From the IMG/VR virus record IMGVR_UViG_3300043775_004386, positions 1-46,321 of that record: DNA of 46,321 nucleotides. The stretch is one strand, 5' to 3'. This DNA is from a virus. The position numbers were made by a program, and so were the translations under genes. Positions 38,080-46,321 of this stretch are shown in pieces. A model generated the notes under the pieces. It saw only the letters and a program-made list of their open reading frames with translations. It was not told the origin of the DNA and searched no databases. Position 1 is the stretch's first letter, and each line of letters opens with the position of its first letter.

Positions 38080-40590
38080 TTAACTCAAATAACTAGTGTC
38101 TTTATCTTCGTAGTCTTGTTCTGTTCCATAGCTATAGATTTCAAGGTTATATTTCTTCAAATCTTCCTCATCTGCTTCTGGTATTTCAGAGGCGGACGAA
38201 CCAGCTTCTTCTTTTGATTCACCCTCTTCTGGTGGAGTTCCTTCTGGTGGTGGAGTTCCTTCTGGTGGTGGAGTTCCTTCTGCACCCAATTCTGGAGTAG
38301 GTCCACCAGCCTCGGCACCAATTTCTGGAGCAGCTTTTTCTTCACTTGGAACACCGACTCCAAGCAATTGTGGATTTTGCCCCATGATAGCAATTTTTAA
38401 ATCTTCAAGTTTTTGTAATTTCAAACGACTCAACATCATCGATGCATCTTCTTCGCTATGCATAAGTATTTTTGTTAATATGTCGAAATCCGACATAAGC
38501 AAACTTCCCTTAAGCGATGCAGCATTTCCAAATCTTGCAGTCTTAACTTCATTTCTTGACAATTCACGCCAATCAGAAGGTGATGTCATTTTTATTTTAA
38601 GATCTTGATACATTTCACTTGGGTAGCCACGAAGCTCTAAATGTCTTTCGCAAAGATCAAGAATACCATCTTCAAAATTTGATTGTAATCTTTCAATCAT
38701 GCGAGCAAATTTTACATCTTGTGCAGACAATGTAATTCTTGTTGCATTTACATCTTCGCTTGAGAAATAATTTTTGGGAAAGTTTAGAGACACAAATAAT
38801 TTATTTCTGAAGTACAAAGCATCATCTACTTCTCCAAGATTTTGCGCACCAGGCAAAGTTTCAATTCTTGTATTTGCATTAGGGCGAATTGGAATCCAAA
38901 AGTCTTCATCTTGTGCAGGTGGTTGCCATCTTTCTTCAACCATATTGGCTCCGCTATTGCCACGATTACCAGCAATTTTTCTCTTTCTGAATTGATCTTT
39001 CATTCTTTCCAAAAATGCTTCTGCTTTAAATGGAGGAAGCTGACCAACATCAATATAGAACACTCGTCTCTCAGGTGCCCGGGTTAGCCTATACACCACC
39101 ATTGCATCTTCCATGAGTCTCAATTGATGTGCTGGTCCTCTGGCTGGCTCAATAAGAGACTGTCCATAAGGATAGAAGTTTCTTCTATCGTCTCCTATTC
39201 TAATGTGTAAAACTTGTAATGGATTAAATCTAATTGCTGTAGATTGATTGAGTTCCGCATCACTAAGTTGTGATATATCTCCTCTTCCCAACGATTGATA
39301 ATCTGGGCCTTCTTTGGATTGTTGGAATTCTATTAATCTTCCTTTAATGGTTTCAATCCTATACATTGTTTCTGGTGGTAGTGTCGTAAGTTTATATATT
39401 CCGTCAGAAGGCTTGTCGGGATTTATAACTATTTCAAAAAATTTATCACCATGAACAATTAAATCTTTAAAATAGGCAAATGCATGACGATTCAAATTTA
39501 ACATTTTTCTATGTAACAATAAGAATTCAAGTTCTTTTTTCACATCATCATTTTTGCAATCAATTTTAAAAACATTACCAGTATCATCTTTTTGGCAATT
39601 GTGAAGTATAACAGAATCAGTTGCGAAGCATTTGTGTTTTTCCACAGATATGTCATACACATCAATTTCTTTTCCTTCTGTGACTCCAACTACTTTGCGA
39701 CAAGTTTTGCTTTTATTTAAATATTTTAATTCTTTAAGTGAGAATCCATTTTTGTGAATACAATTTTCTACTGTGTGCCAATCTAAATTCATGATTTTGG
39801 CAATTTGTCGAACAGGAATATCTCCACAAATCAATCTTGTTGCTCTATTTAATTTTTCATATTCTGGATTTGTTTTTCCATATCTCCAATCATCGATGAA
39901 TTGTCTTTCATGTACCCATCCTTTTTCAAAGCTCATGATTCTTGGAAATTGATTTGTTTTGATTTTTGTAAGGTCTTGATTTGCTGGGGTTCGATAAAAT
40001 GGCATTAGTTCATCGCCAAATTCTAATTCACCACAGGGTATCCATTCTCCATTTCTTTTAAGAACTCTATGATCTGGTGTTGCGACAATTGACTTTCCAT
40101 TGTCTAAAAGTATTTCAATGGTTTTTGCTTTTTTTACAATTCTTGGAGCAAATGCCCATCCTAAACTGTAATCATTTTTTTCAAAATCATAACAATATAC
40201 TAGAAATCTTTCATCTGCTTTATTGTTTGTTAGCCATTCAATTGTTTGATAGCCGAATGGAGTTGCAATTTTAGTATCACCAGAAACACAAGCTTCATCA
40301 GCAAATACGGTCATAGCCATTTCAATTTCTGGAACATTTCTTAATCTTTCGTATTCCTTGTACCTCATACTCCTATTGCCAAGAGTAGTAGTATCAATCA
40401 TGTCATAGGTTTGACGAAGATTTACATAATTACTTGGTCCTTGGCCTGTTACTAGCTCTCCGCCAGTTTGAAGGGCATCGGTTTGTGCTATACCTGCACC
40501 CGTAAATTTTGAAGTATCCTTTATTTTGCTTAAAGGATCTTTTTCGGTTGCGTATGTAAACAATTTAAAAAAATCTGACCAAACTGTCAT
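38080..40590 (-). CDS. gp20: Portal vertex protein, T4 gp20-like, interrupted by an in-frame intein
   Basis: An 836-codon ORF. Extein 1 (residues 1-100) ends MAMTVFADEA, and extein 2 (332-836) contains portal-type sequences such as AYFKDLIVHGDKFFEIVI, RLMEDAMVVYRLTRAPERRVFYIDVG and FRNKLFVSLNFPKNYF. Spliced length is 605 residues, close to portal proteins of large T4-like phages. The intein is residues 101-331. The C-terminus holds a Pro/Gly/Glu-rich tandem repeat (GTPPPEGTPPPEGTPP). AGAGGAATATT precedes the ATG. It forms the dodecameric DNA-entry ring and starts the head operon. Confidence 0.93.
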   Translation of the reverse strand: MTVWSDFFKLFTYATEKDPLSKIKDTSKFTGAGIAQTDALQTGGELVTGQGPSNYVNLRQTYDMIDTTTLGNRSMRYKEYERLRNVPEIEMAMTVFADEACVSGDTKIATPFGYQTIEWLTNNKADERFLVYCYDFEKNDYSLGWAFAPRIVKKAKTIEILLDNGKSIVATPDHRVLKRNGEWIPCGELEFGDELMPFYRTPANQDLTKIKTNQFPRIMSFEKGWVHERQFIDDWRYGKTNPEYEKLNRATRLICGDIPVRQIAKIMNLDWHTVENCIHKNGFSLKELKYLNKSKTCRKVVGVTEGKEIDVYDISVEKHKCFATDSVILHNCQKDDTGNVFKIDCKNDDVKKELEFLLLHRKMLNLNRHAFAYFKDLIVHGDKFFEIVINPDKPSDGIYKLTTLPPETMYRIETIKGRLIEFQQSKEGPDYQSLGRGDISQLSDAELNQSTAIRFNPLQVLHIRIGDDRRNFYPYGQSLIEPARGPAHQLRLMEDAMVVYRLTRAPERRVFYIDVGQLPPFKAEAFLERMKDQFRKRKIAGNRGNSGANMVEERWQPPAQDEDFWIPIRPNANTRIETLPGAQNLGEVDDALYFRNKLFVSLNFPKNYFSSEDVNATRITLSAQDVKFARMIERLQSNFEDGILDLCERHLELRGYPSEMYQDLKIKMTSPSDWRELSRNEVKTARFGNAASLKGSLLMSDFDILTKILMHSEEDASMMLSRLKLQKLEDLKIAIMGQNPQLLGVGVPSEEKAAPEIGAEAGGPTPELGAEGTPPPEGTPPPEGTPPEEGESKEEAGSSASEIPEADEEDLKKYNLEIYSYGTEQDYEDKDTSYLS
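38226..38282 (-). repeat. Tandem 18-bp repeat in portal C-terminus
   Basis: About three copies of an 18-base unit encode Gly-Thr-Pro-Pro-Pro-Glu; the end copies are shortened. This is a Pro-rich tail, probably flexible and variable between relatives. Confidence 0.85.
39598..40290 (-). mobile_element. Mini-intein in the portal protein, endonuclease lost or replaced by an HTH segment
   Basis: The 231-residue intein begins Cys101 (CVSGDTKIATP, block A), has block B with TPDH near 171-174, and ends with block F/G (VYDISVEKHKCFATDSVILHN, ending His330-Asn331), followed by +1 Cys332. These are the splicing residues of a class 1 intein. No LAGLIDADG or HNH motif is visible. The insert region (about 235-295) instead has a HTH-like stretch (RQIAKIMNLDWHTVENCIHK). 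Splicing would join ...FADEA to CQKDDTG..., a portal-like junction. Confidence 0.9.
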
Positions 40591-40659
40591 AATATTCCTC
40601 TAATTAACTTAGTATGGATTATTTAGTTATTATAAGGCTAATTGTTTTTAAGGTTATAG

Positions 40660-41253
40660 ATGAAAAAAGTTTTATTTTTATCAAGTCATTTAGGATCTGA
40701 GTCTGATCAATTATATGTCGCTTTTTGCGATTTATTATCAATTCAGGGATACAAAAAAGAAAATATCTATAGAAGCATGCAAGATATATATATTTTAACA
40801 GAAAGAAAGCATAAACTCAAAACATCGGCAAGAGTTTACATGGATCATTTGCTTTTTAATTATCAATTTTCATGTAAACAAGCATACGAAAATTGTAAAT
40901 TTATATTTCTTGTACGAGAACCAGAGGAGACAATTGAATTTTTGGTTTCAAATAAATTTTATAATAAAAAAGATGCAATTTCATATTATCTTTACAGAAT
41001 CAGAAGGATATGTGAAATGGCAAAGAATGCAAAAGACGGATTATTTTTAACACACGCAAATTTAAAAAATGGCAAAGGAATACAGGAAATTAAAGATTAT
41101 CTTAACATAAAAGAAAGATTTAATTTTGTTTTTGAAAATATTGAAAATAAAAATAAAAATATTTTGACATATAAAGAAATTGAAAATTTAAATCAGGTTT
41201 ATGAAAAATATCTTTATTTTGTTCATAATATTAATTGCATTAGCATTAAATAA
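40660..41253 (+). CDS. Sulfotransferase-like protein
   Basis: A 197-residue protein. The opening KKVLFLSSHLGSESDQLY suggests a phosphosulfate-binding loop of the sulfotransferase fold (5'-PSB-like), and CKFIFLVREPEETIEFL resembles the 3'-phosphate-binding strand-Arg motif. The sequence is divergent, so confidence is moderate. It would transfer sulfate from PAPS to a sugar or protein. It lies divergent to the portal gene, and its coupled downstream gene starts 3 bases later. AAGGTTATAG precedes the ATG. Confidence 0.5.
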   Translation: MKKVLFLSSHLGSESDQLYVAFCDLLSIQGYKKENIYRSMQDIYILTERKHKLKTSARVYMDHLLFNYQFSCKQAYENCKFIFLVREPEETIEFLVSNKFYNKKDAISYYLYRIRRICEMAKNAKDGLFLTHANLKNGKGIQEIKDYLNIKERFNFVFENIENKNKNILTYKEIENLNQVYEKYLYFVHNINCISIK

Positions 41254-41256
41254 TGT

Positions 41257-41475
41257 ATGAAATTTTTAGATTGGATTATAAAAAGAGACGAGAACTTTAA
41301 TGCGACCATGCCTTCTGATGTTGGAGACGCAGGTGGAAAAGACACTGATATTCCTCCATTAGAAACTAGAGGGGCTTTTCCATTCTATTCAGATGAGGAA
41401 AAGCCACCTGTTCCGCCAAGACTCAAAAAAGAAAAATGTAGCAAAAAGAAAAATCAATTTGGGAATAAAATATAA
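41257..41475 (+). CDS. Small protein with targeting-like N-terminus, Pro/Lys-rich
   Basis: A 72-residue protein starting MKFLDWIIKRDEN, which fits the aromatic/acidic/aromatic-Leu pattern of other candidate head-packaged proteins here. The tail is Pro/Lys-rich (PPVPPRLKKEKCSKKK). No ribosome-binding site is obvious. It overlaps the convergent peptidase gene by 22 bases. It is probably a small packaged or structural protein. Confidence 0.55.
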   Translation: MKFLDWIIKRDENFNATMPSDVGDAGGKDTDIPPLETRGAFPFYSDEEKPPVPPRLKKEKCSKKKNQFGNKI

Positions 41476-42161
41476 TTATTCGGAACAATAAAATTATTAT
41501 AATAATCAACAATTTTTATTTGAGAAGCAATTGTTTTCATGTGAATAATATCATTGTCGGCATAAATCGCACAAATCCATCCATCCCATCTTTGATCAAA
41601 CTCAGACATTTTCCATGTTCTAATTTTTAGTTCTTTATCACTATTGTTGATATATTTTATTATTTTTTTATCTTCATCATAGTGAACCATCACCATAGCA
41701 TGGCCAGGTATTCCAAATAAAACTCCTCTTTTTTCAATTACTATAGCTTTTTTTATAAGACTTCTATCTTTTATGCTATTTGTTTGTTCAAATTTTACAC
41801 CTAGTTTTTTTAATTTCCAAGATGCATTTGATGGACTGCTATAGCTTTGGCAATCACGATCTTTGGTAAGATCAAACAATTTGATTTCACTGGCATATCT
41901 TCCTATGCATTCCAATGATGCCCACACGCATTGGATACCAGTTTTGTTGAAAACTCTATCCTTCATGGGTATTGGAGTCATAACATCAGACAGATTTTCA
42001 TCCTCTTCACCTTCATAAAGTGAAACCGGATTGCGTCTTGTGTCATTTGGATTTGGATATAAACTCTTATCGGATTGTCTAAGAGCAAATGTAAGAAAAG
42101 ACAAAAAAAGCAAAAAAGTACAGACATGGACTAAGAAAAAGCTAGTTTTTTTTAAACGCAT
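41454..42161 (-). CDS. C39-like (papain-fold) cysteine peptidase, membrane-anchored or secreted
   Basis: A 235-residue protein. A hydrophobic N-terminus (SFFLVHVCTFLLFLSFLTFA) is a signal or anchor. The catalytic core has Gln77-Cys78 in GIQCVWASLE, His154 in IPGHAMVMVHYD and an Asn/Asp in INNSD (172-175), the C39/papain pattern. The length fits a single-domain peptidase. An AGGAGG lies before the ATG. It may act in the periplasm or on the envelope. It overlaps the small gene at 41257 at its end. Confidence 0.78.
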   Translation of the reverse strand: MRLKKTSFFLVHVCTFLLFLSFLTFALRQSDKSLYPNPNDTRRNPVSLYEGEEDENLSDVMTPIPMKDRVFNKTGIQCVWASLECIGRYASEIKLFDLTKDRDCQSYSSPSNASWKLKKLGVKFEQTNSIKDRSLIKKAIVIEKRGVLFGIPGHAMVMVHYDEDKKIIKYINNSDKELKIRTWKMSEFDQRWDGWICAIYADNDIIHMKTIASQIKIVDYYNNFIVPNNYILFPN

Positions 42162-42263
42162 ATTCCTCCTTGAAATGTCTATAAATATATAGAATTGCGA
42201 TTAATTTAAGATTAGTCTTTTGATAAGATTGTTGATTATTTACTTGTTTTTGGGTTTAATTGA

Positions 42264-42299
42264 AAAATGCCCCCAATATTTAGATATTGAGGGCATTTT
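42264..42299 (-). terminator. Intrinsic terminator of the poly-Asp gene
   Basis: A 16-bp stem with one mismatch, which is G.U in the minus-strand RNA, and a 4-base loop; on the minus strand a run of T follows. It lies 19 bases downstream of the gene ending at 42318. Confidence 0.85.
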
Positions 42300-42317
42300 G
42301 GTTTAATTATTTAAAAA

Positions 42318-42587
<270 letters not shown>

Positions 42588-42638
42588 GTTTTGTTTCCTT
42601 TTATGTAAGACCTTAATACATAATATAAGGAGATAGTA

Positions 42639-43067
42639 ATGAAAAATACATTGATTTTTTTAATTTTTATGATTTTTTTTTCAGGTTGTCAATTTGTTCC
42701 ACTATTTAGCCCTATTATTACAGGAATAATCATTTGGAAAGAAGGTCAGGCACAAAAATATTATGAAATAAATACTTTAATCATGTATAGATGCGTAAAG
42801 AATTCTCTTCATGATTTAAATATAAAAATAACAAAAGATCAAAAAAATAAAAATGGCTATTATTTACAGGCAGAAAACAAAGACACTTTTTACATTCACA
42901 TATATTATGTTAAAAAAGATGTTAGCAATGTAGCAATCAGAATAAACACATTTGGAAATAAATCTTACACAGAACTTATATATCAAAAAATTGATTCCAA
43001 TATGGATATAATAAATTACGACAATAAGGGATTACCAGTAAAAATAGAAAGCTCTTATTTGGATTAA
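42639..43067 (+). CDS. Lipoprotein, DUF3568-like
   Basis: A 142-residue protein with an N-terminal signal (MKNTLIFLIFMIFFSGC) and a lipobox FSGC, then a segment FVPLFSPIITGIIIWKEGQA resembling the DUF3568 lipoprotein family. The mature part is short and alpha/beta. AAGGAGATAGTA precedes the ATG. It is followed 3 bases later by a methyltransferase gene, suggesting an operon. It would be host-membrane-bound, function unknown. Confidence 0.68.
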   Translation: MKNTLIFLIFMIFFSGCQFVPLFSPIITGIIIWKEGQAQKYYEINTLIMYRCVKNSLHDLNIKITKDQKNKNGYYLQAENKDTFYIHIYYVKKDVSNVAIRINTFGNKSYTELIYQKIDSNMDIINYDNKGLPVKIESSYLD

Positions 43068-43070
43068 ATA

Positions 43071-43673
43071 ATGTTAAAACATAATAATATAATAACTCGT
43101 GACAATCTTGTTGATCACATTCAAAATTATGGTCTTGATAAAAATGAAGTTCATTGGGGTTCTATTCCACAAGATTCAATTGAAAAAATAATTGAACTAA
43201 TAAATGAAAATGATTTAAAAAATGGATTACAAATTGGTGGATTTGTCGGAATAACTCATTGCTGTCTTGCGTATGCTCTTAAAGATAAGGGGATCATGTG
43301 TACAATAGATCCAAATATAGAACATCGTAAAATAAAAAGACCAATGGATATAGCAATAATAATGGCTACAGAATATAAATTAATGAAAAACTCTATGTTT
43401 ATTTGTGGTTATGCCCAACAACAAATGGAAATATTTTATTTTTTGGGATTAAAATTCGATTTTATTTTGATTGATGGTAATCATCAAGAAAATATTTATA
43501 GCGAGATTGAACAAGCAGACAGAATATTGAAAACTAATGGGTTGTTAATCATTGATGATATCGATCTTTGGGATTTCCCCAAAAAATCATATGAAAACTT
43601 CCCATTAGAATCTCGCTATAAAAAAATACCAGCAAACAAAAGAATCGGAGTTCTTAGCAAACTTTCCTGCTAA
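43071..43673 (+). CDS. SAM-dependent methyltransferase (class I), third copy
   Basis: A 200-residue class I methyltransferase. Motif I is degenerate (LQIGGFVG, 53-60), a DPN acidic loop follows, and FILIDGNHQ at 131-139 matches the IDG(D/N)H motif in the enzymes at 27938 and 37115. The N-terminal 45 residues are variable. It is the third member of a small paralogous set, presumably methylating sugars or related substrates. It starts 3 bases after the lipoprotein gene; there is no Shine-Dalgarno. Its 3' end overlaps the metallopeptidase gene by 20 bases. Confidence 0.72.
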   Translation: MLKHNNIITRDNLVDHIQNYGLDKNEVHWGSIPQDSIEKIIELINENDLKNGLQIGGFVGITHCCLAYALKDKGIMCTIDPNIEHRKIKRPMDIAIIMATEYKLMKNSMFICGYAQQQMEIFYFLGLKFDFILIDGNHQENIYSEIEQADRILKTNGLLIIDDIDLWDFPKKSYENFPLESRYKKIPANKRIGVLSKLSC

Positions 43674-45312
43674 TCAAAGATCCTATTGTTCTGCAAATTT
43701 TAGAACAAATCGTACTTGATGTATAACATCCTCTTTTTACAGCTACTGGTTCTTCTTGTGGAGAGCAACTGCAATCTACAGTAACACCTTTAGAGCCACA
43801 GCCAGCGTTATTCTGCCCTTTCCATGGCTTGCCATATTCTGGAGCATTTGGATCACAAGCATTATTTGGATTACATTTACAAACAATTTTCTTTCTTAAA
43901 AGTTTATTGTTTATAACTTCAAACATGTGAGAGTCATCTTCTCCAATAAGATTATTTTCACTTAATGAATTCACACAAGAATTCGCCATTTCATTAACTT
44001 CTTCTTCGCTAGTTTCAATCGCATGAATTAAATTCTTATCTTTATCAAACATATACATATTTCTACAAGGAACCTCTACAGTCATATCTTTTTTGTTTGA
44101 TAAGATTGAAACTTCTTTTTTTATTTTAACTATTGATGCTGATTGTGTTTTTAAAACAAATCCATCATCACAAGTGATTTCCTGTACTTCTCGTTTATTT
44201 TCCTTTACGATGCTTTTATAGGTTTTATTAGAAAGTGCTTGGAGCGTTGTTCCAATTATGTTTCTTTTAATAAAAACCTTTCTCAAAACACTTCCATATT
44301 TGGAATTATTTTGTGATTTATCATAATTCAACATTTGCAAAGCAGCAGAGTTATAAAACTTAATGGTATCTGCAAATTGACAAGCATACAAAATATATGT
44401 TACTGCTGTATCTCTAGCAGATTTAAGTGCTGGCAAAGGTTGCATGCCACTAGACATATTTTGTTTGAATATTTCAATCATACATTCATACCAAGTGCCA
44501 GTCCACACCCTGCTAAAGCTATGTGGTTCGTTAGATAGTTGATCATTAGGACTATCTTTTGGCAATTTTTTAGGATCAACATAAATAAAATCGTTAACTG
44601 CATCACGAAGAAAATATTGATATGTTTTATCCCCAGTAACATCAAATATTGCCTTTCCTAATTCTTCGGCCAATCTTGATATGATATTTGATTTAGAAAG
44701 GTCGTTATTTGTTTGCGTTAAAGCTTTTTGAAGTATTTGGTCATATTGCATAATATTTGAAATAGCTGAAATATCACCAAAAGATTCATGAAAAGCCCAA
44801 GCCTCATATGATTGTGCATTCCAAAGATCTGGTCTAAGTATGTCTAAGAACGCATGTCCGAATTCGTGAGACACAATATCTGCTGATTCGGCTGTATATA
44901 CAGTTTTCTTAGTTACAGTATCAATATCGTAAAAGAATTTAAGATTAGATCTATCATAATATGCGTTAAAATCTTTACCTGCTCTTGGCAATACATTTAA
45001 GGTGCTTGTAGCTGCCCATTTTGTAAATGTCTTTTTGGTTTTATTTTGCGAGATTAAATATTTCGCAGTATTTTGAATAGTCACATAACAACTTGCTGCT
45101 TGACCTTGCAATGTATGCATGGCATAACCACCACCAACATATCCTTGTACATTCAACTTCAGTGAAGATGCAGTTGGTGGAACAATTTTAACACCTTGTT
45201 CTGGTGTAGTTGGGTCATTCAAAAGATAATCTATTGTTTTTACGGGTGTAACAGCGATTTTGTTTTTCGCTGTACATACAGATTTAAAAATGTTTTTTAT
45301 CCAGTTTAACAT
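43654..45312 (-). CDS. Thermolysin-like (M4-type) metallopeptidase with Cys-rich tail
   Basis: A 552-residue protein starting at the ATG at 45312 with AAGGAGGCAATC upstream. The zinc motif is HEFGHAF at 149-155, with the third ligand in AFHESFGDISA (Glu176/Asp180), as in M4 gluzincins. The C-terminal 80 residues are Cys-rich (CKCNPNNAC, CSCSPQEEP, CYTSSTICSKIC), perhaps a disulfide or metal module. No signal peptide is visible. A frame extending to 45447 is not credible as a start. Probably a virion or cytoplasmic protease; exported activity is not shown. Confidence 0.78.
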   Translation of the reverse strand: MLNWIKNIFKSVCTAKNKIAVTPVKTIDYLLNDPTTPEQGVKIVPPTASSLKLNVQGYVGGGYAMHTLQGQAASCYVTIQNTAKYLISQNKTKKTFTKWAATSTLNVLPRAGKDFNAYYDRSNLKFFYDIDTVTKKTVYTAESADIVSHEFGHAFLDILRPDLWNAQSYEAWAFHESFGDISAISNIMQYDQILQKALTQTNNDLSKSNIISRLAEELGKAIFDVTGDKTYQYFLRDAVNDFIYVDPKKLPKDSPNDQLSNEPHSFSRVWTGTWYECMIEIFKQNMSSGMQPLPALKSARDTAVTYILYACQFADTIKFYNSAALQMLNYDKSQNNSKYGSVLRKVFIKRNIIGTTLQALSNKTYKSIVKENKREVQEITCDDGFVLKTQSASIVKIKKEVSILSNKKDMTVEVPCRNMYMFDKDKNLIHAIETSEEEVNEMANSCVNSLSENNLIGEDDSHMFEVINNKLLRKKIVCKCNPNNACDPNAPEYGKPWKGQNNAGCGSKGVTVDCSCSPQEEPVAVKRGCYTSSTICSKICRTIGSLISRKVC

Positions 45313-45397
45313 GATTGCCTCCTTGGAATAATGTGATATAATATATAATAATTTAAGGTTATATATAAATTTAATATTTACATGATATGGAAACAAT

Positions 45398-45931
45398 ATG
45401 CACAATAGAGAGAAGTTAATACAAGAGCAAAGAACAATAGAGGCCATGAAAAAAGGATATATTGGATATGAAGGAAAGTTTGCCTACATAGCTAAAAAAT
45501 TAGGATACCCAATTATATCACAAGGCGGAGGCAATTATAATCAGACATTTCTAGATGATTTTTATGACTTTAATGATAGTAATGATGACAAAAACGAATT
45601 GCCAATCATGGATGAAAATGAATCTATAAGTGAAATTGGAATGTCTTATGAGGGATTGCAATTTGGCAATAATTTAACTATTATTTTGCTATATGGTAAT
45701 GCGGATATTACAGTTAGACATGAGAGCAATCTTGTTTATAAGGAGGTTGCTGGAGAACTTGAAGGATTTGTTCCTAATGAAATATGGGAAAATCATATTG
45801 AAAAGATGTATGAGTATGCAAAAAAAATAGAAAAGAAAAAAAGACCTTTAGAAAATGAAGATTTGGAAAAAAAAGCAAATAAAAAGAAAAAAGAAATATT
45901 AGATGATCTTAAGAAAAAATGGGGAATATGA
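45398..45931 (+). CDS. Unknown acidic protein
   Basis: A 177-residue protein (MHNREKLIQEQRTIEAMKKG...). Charged and helical, with an acidic middle (DDFYDFNDSNDDKNELP) and a Lys-rich C-terminus (KKANKKKKEILDDLKKKWGI). There is no signal peptide or recognised domain. The start ATG follows GGAAACAAT. Its end overlaps the next gene by 4 bases (ATGA). The intergenic region before it is A/T-rich and divergent to the metallopeptidase gene. Confidence 0.6.
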   Translation: MHNREKLIQEQRTIEAMKKGYIGYEGKFAYIAKKLGYPIISQGGGNYNQTFLDDFYDFNDSNDDKNELPIMDENESISEIGMSYEGLQFGNNLTIILLYGNADITVRHESNLVYKEVAGELEGFVPNEIWENHIEKMYEYAKKIEKKKRPLENEDLEKKANKKKKEILDDLKKKWGI

Positions 45932-46287
45932 TGGATAATATATACAAATCACTTTTGAACCTTGGTTTTATCATATATGAGGATAAAAATGAATTTTTTT
46001 TACAAAAAGTTTCTTTGCCACATAGTCCTAAAGTGATATCTCAAATTAATTTTGCAACATATGATGAAGCGTTAAATTTTGCGAAATCTGTTGTGGATAT
46101 TGAAAAAAAAACGAATTACAAAGCTCTAATTAGATATAGACAAGGATTAGGCGTAGAATATGTTACTGTGCCTAGTATTGTTGCCAAGGATGAAAAGGAA
46201 GCCGAAATAATTGCTTTAGAAAAAAGCGGGTTGCTTAAAAATTTGAAAGCTAAAATAATAGAAATAAAAATAAGGTTTCAAAATTAA
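45928..46287 (+). CDS. Unknown small mixed alpha/beta protein
   Basis: A 119-residue protein beginning MMDNIYKSLLNLGFI; GGGG lies 5 bases before the chosen ATG at 45928, and an ATG at 45919 is also in frame. It has a FATYDEALNFAKSVVDIE segment and a C-terminal region of alternating hydrophobic residues. No domain recognised. It overlaps the previous stop (ATGA), suggesting co-translation. Confidence 0.55.
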   Translation: MMDNIYKSLLNLGFIIYEDKNEFFLQKVSLPHSPKVISQINFATYDEALNFAKSVVDIEKKTNYKALIRYRQGLGVEYVTVPSIVAKDEKEAEIIALEKSGLLKNLKAKIIEIKIRFQN

Positions 46288-46302
46288 AATCCATGGCATA
46301 AA

Positions 46303-46310
46303 TATAAATA
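46303..46310 (+). promoter_or_regulatory. T4 late-promoter-like octamer TATAAATA
   Basis: TATAAATA at 46303-46310, about 10 bases before the window ends, in the first intergenic sequence after the gene ending at 46287. It matches the T4 late consensus, but such A/T octamers will occur often by chance in this genome, so it is only a candidate. Confidence 0.3.
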
Positions 46311-46321
46311 GATGTCACTTT

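Noticed and set aside
38226-38282. The Pro-rich portal repeat as a regulatory or recombination element
   Set aside because: It is an in-frame 18-bp coding repeat, explained by the low-complexity tail of the portal.
45313-45447. An N-terminal extension of the thermolysin-like protein to 45447
   Set aside because: The extra 45 codons overlap the divergent gene and lack a ribosome-binding site, whereas the ATG at 45312 has AAGGAGG at proper spacing.

Overview
The window is a 46.3 kb piece of a large, very AT-rich double-stranded DNA myovirus genome with a T4-type head module. The direct evidence is a contiguous minus-strand block encoding portal (gp20-like), prohead protease (gp21-like), scaffold (gp22-like) and major capsid protein (gp23-like), in T4 order. 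No host can be named. Signal peptides, two lipoproteins, several secreted-type proteases, a formylglycine sulfatase, an amidoligase and capsule-type sugar genes suggest a host with an elaborate, possibly sulfated, envelope. TAA, TAG and TGA all end genes, so the code looks standard. I saw no tRNA, rRNA, CRISPR array or transposase.

Layout. 1-4.2 kb: a truncated Lys-rich gene, a nucleotide-sugar epimerase, a lone PrimPol-like protein, an esterase-like hydrolase, an amidoligase (COOH-NH2 ligase type 2) and its likely partner. 4.3-8.6 kb: a small double-HTH protein, a structural-type protein, a secreted protein, a McsA-like zinc/UVR protein, a subtilisin and a second epimerase. 8.6-12 kb: three glycosyltransferases in an overlapping minus-strand operon. 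12-18.6 kb: small virion-type genes, two zinc-ribbon proteins, a degenerate Dam-like methylase, a trypsin-like protease, a long low-complexity structural protein and a SWIM zinc-finger protein. 18.6-21.8 kb: five tandem genes that share an N-terminal module of about 15 residues but have unrelated bodies. 21.9-28.5 kb: a LAGLIDADG relict, GMP reductase, sulfatase, lipoprotein, MscL-like channel, metallopeptidase-like protein and a methyltransferase. 28.5-40.6 kb: the head module, with two PD-(D/E)XK nucleases beside the capsid gene and an intein in the portal. 40.6-46.3 kb: sulfotransferase-like protein, C39-like peptidase, a poly-aspartate protein, a DUF3568-like lipoprotein, another methyltransferase, a thermolysin-like metallopeptidase and two unknowns.

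How the genes may work together. The head genes build a T4-like prohead matured by gp21-type cleavage. At least eight proteins begin with a short motif resembling the capsid-targeting peptide of T4 internal proteins, so many small unknown genes may be packaged in the head. Epimerases, glycosyltransferases, three related methyltransferases, a sulfotransferase-like protein and a sulfatase form a glycan-modifying toolkit. Five candidate proteases besides the prohead protease, plus a McsA homologue, form a proteolysis toolkit. Mobile or selfish elements cluster on the essential capsid and portal genes. Many genes are joined by ATGA/TAATG overlaps, and convergent pairs abut or overlap at their ends.
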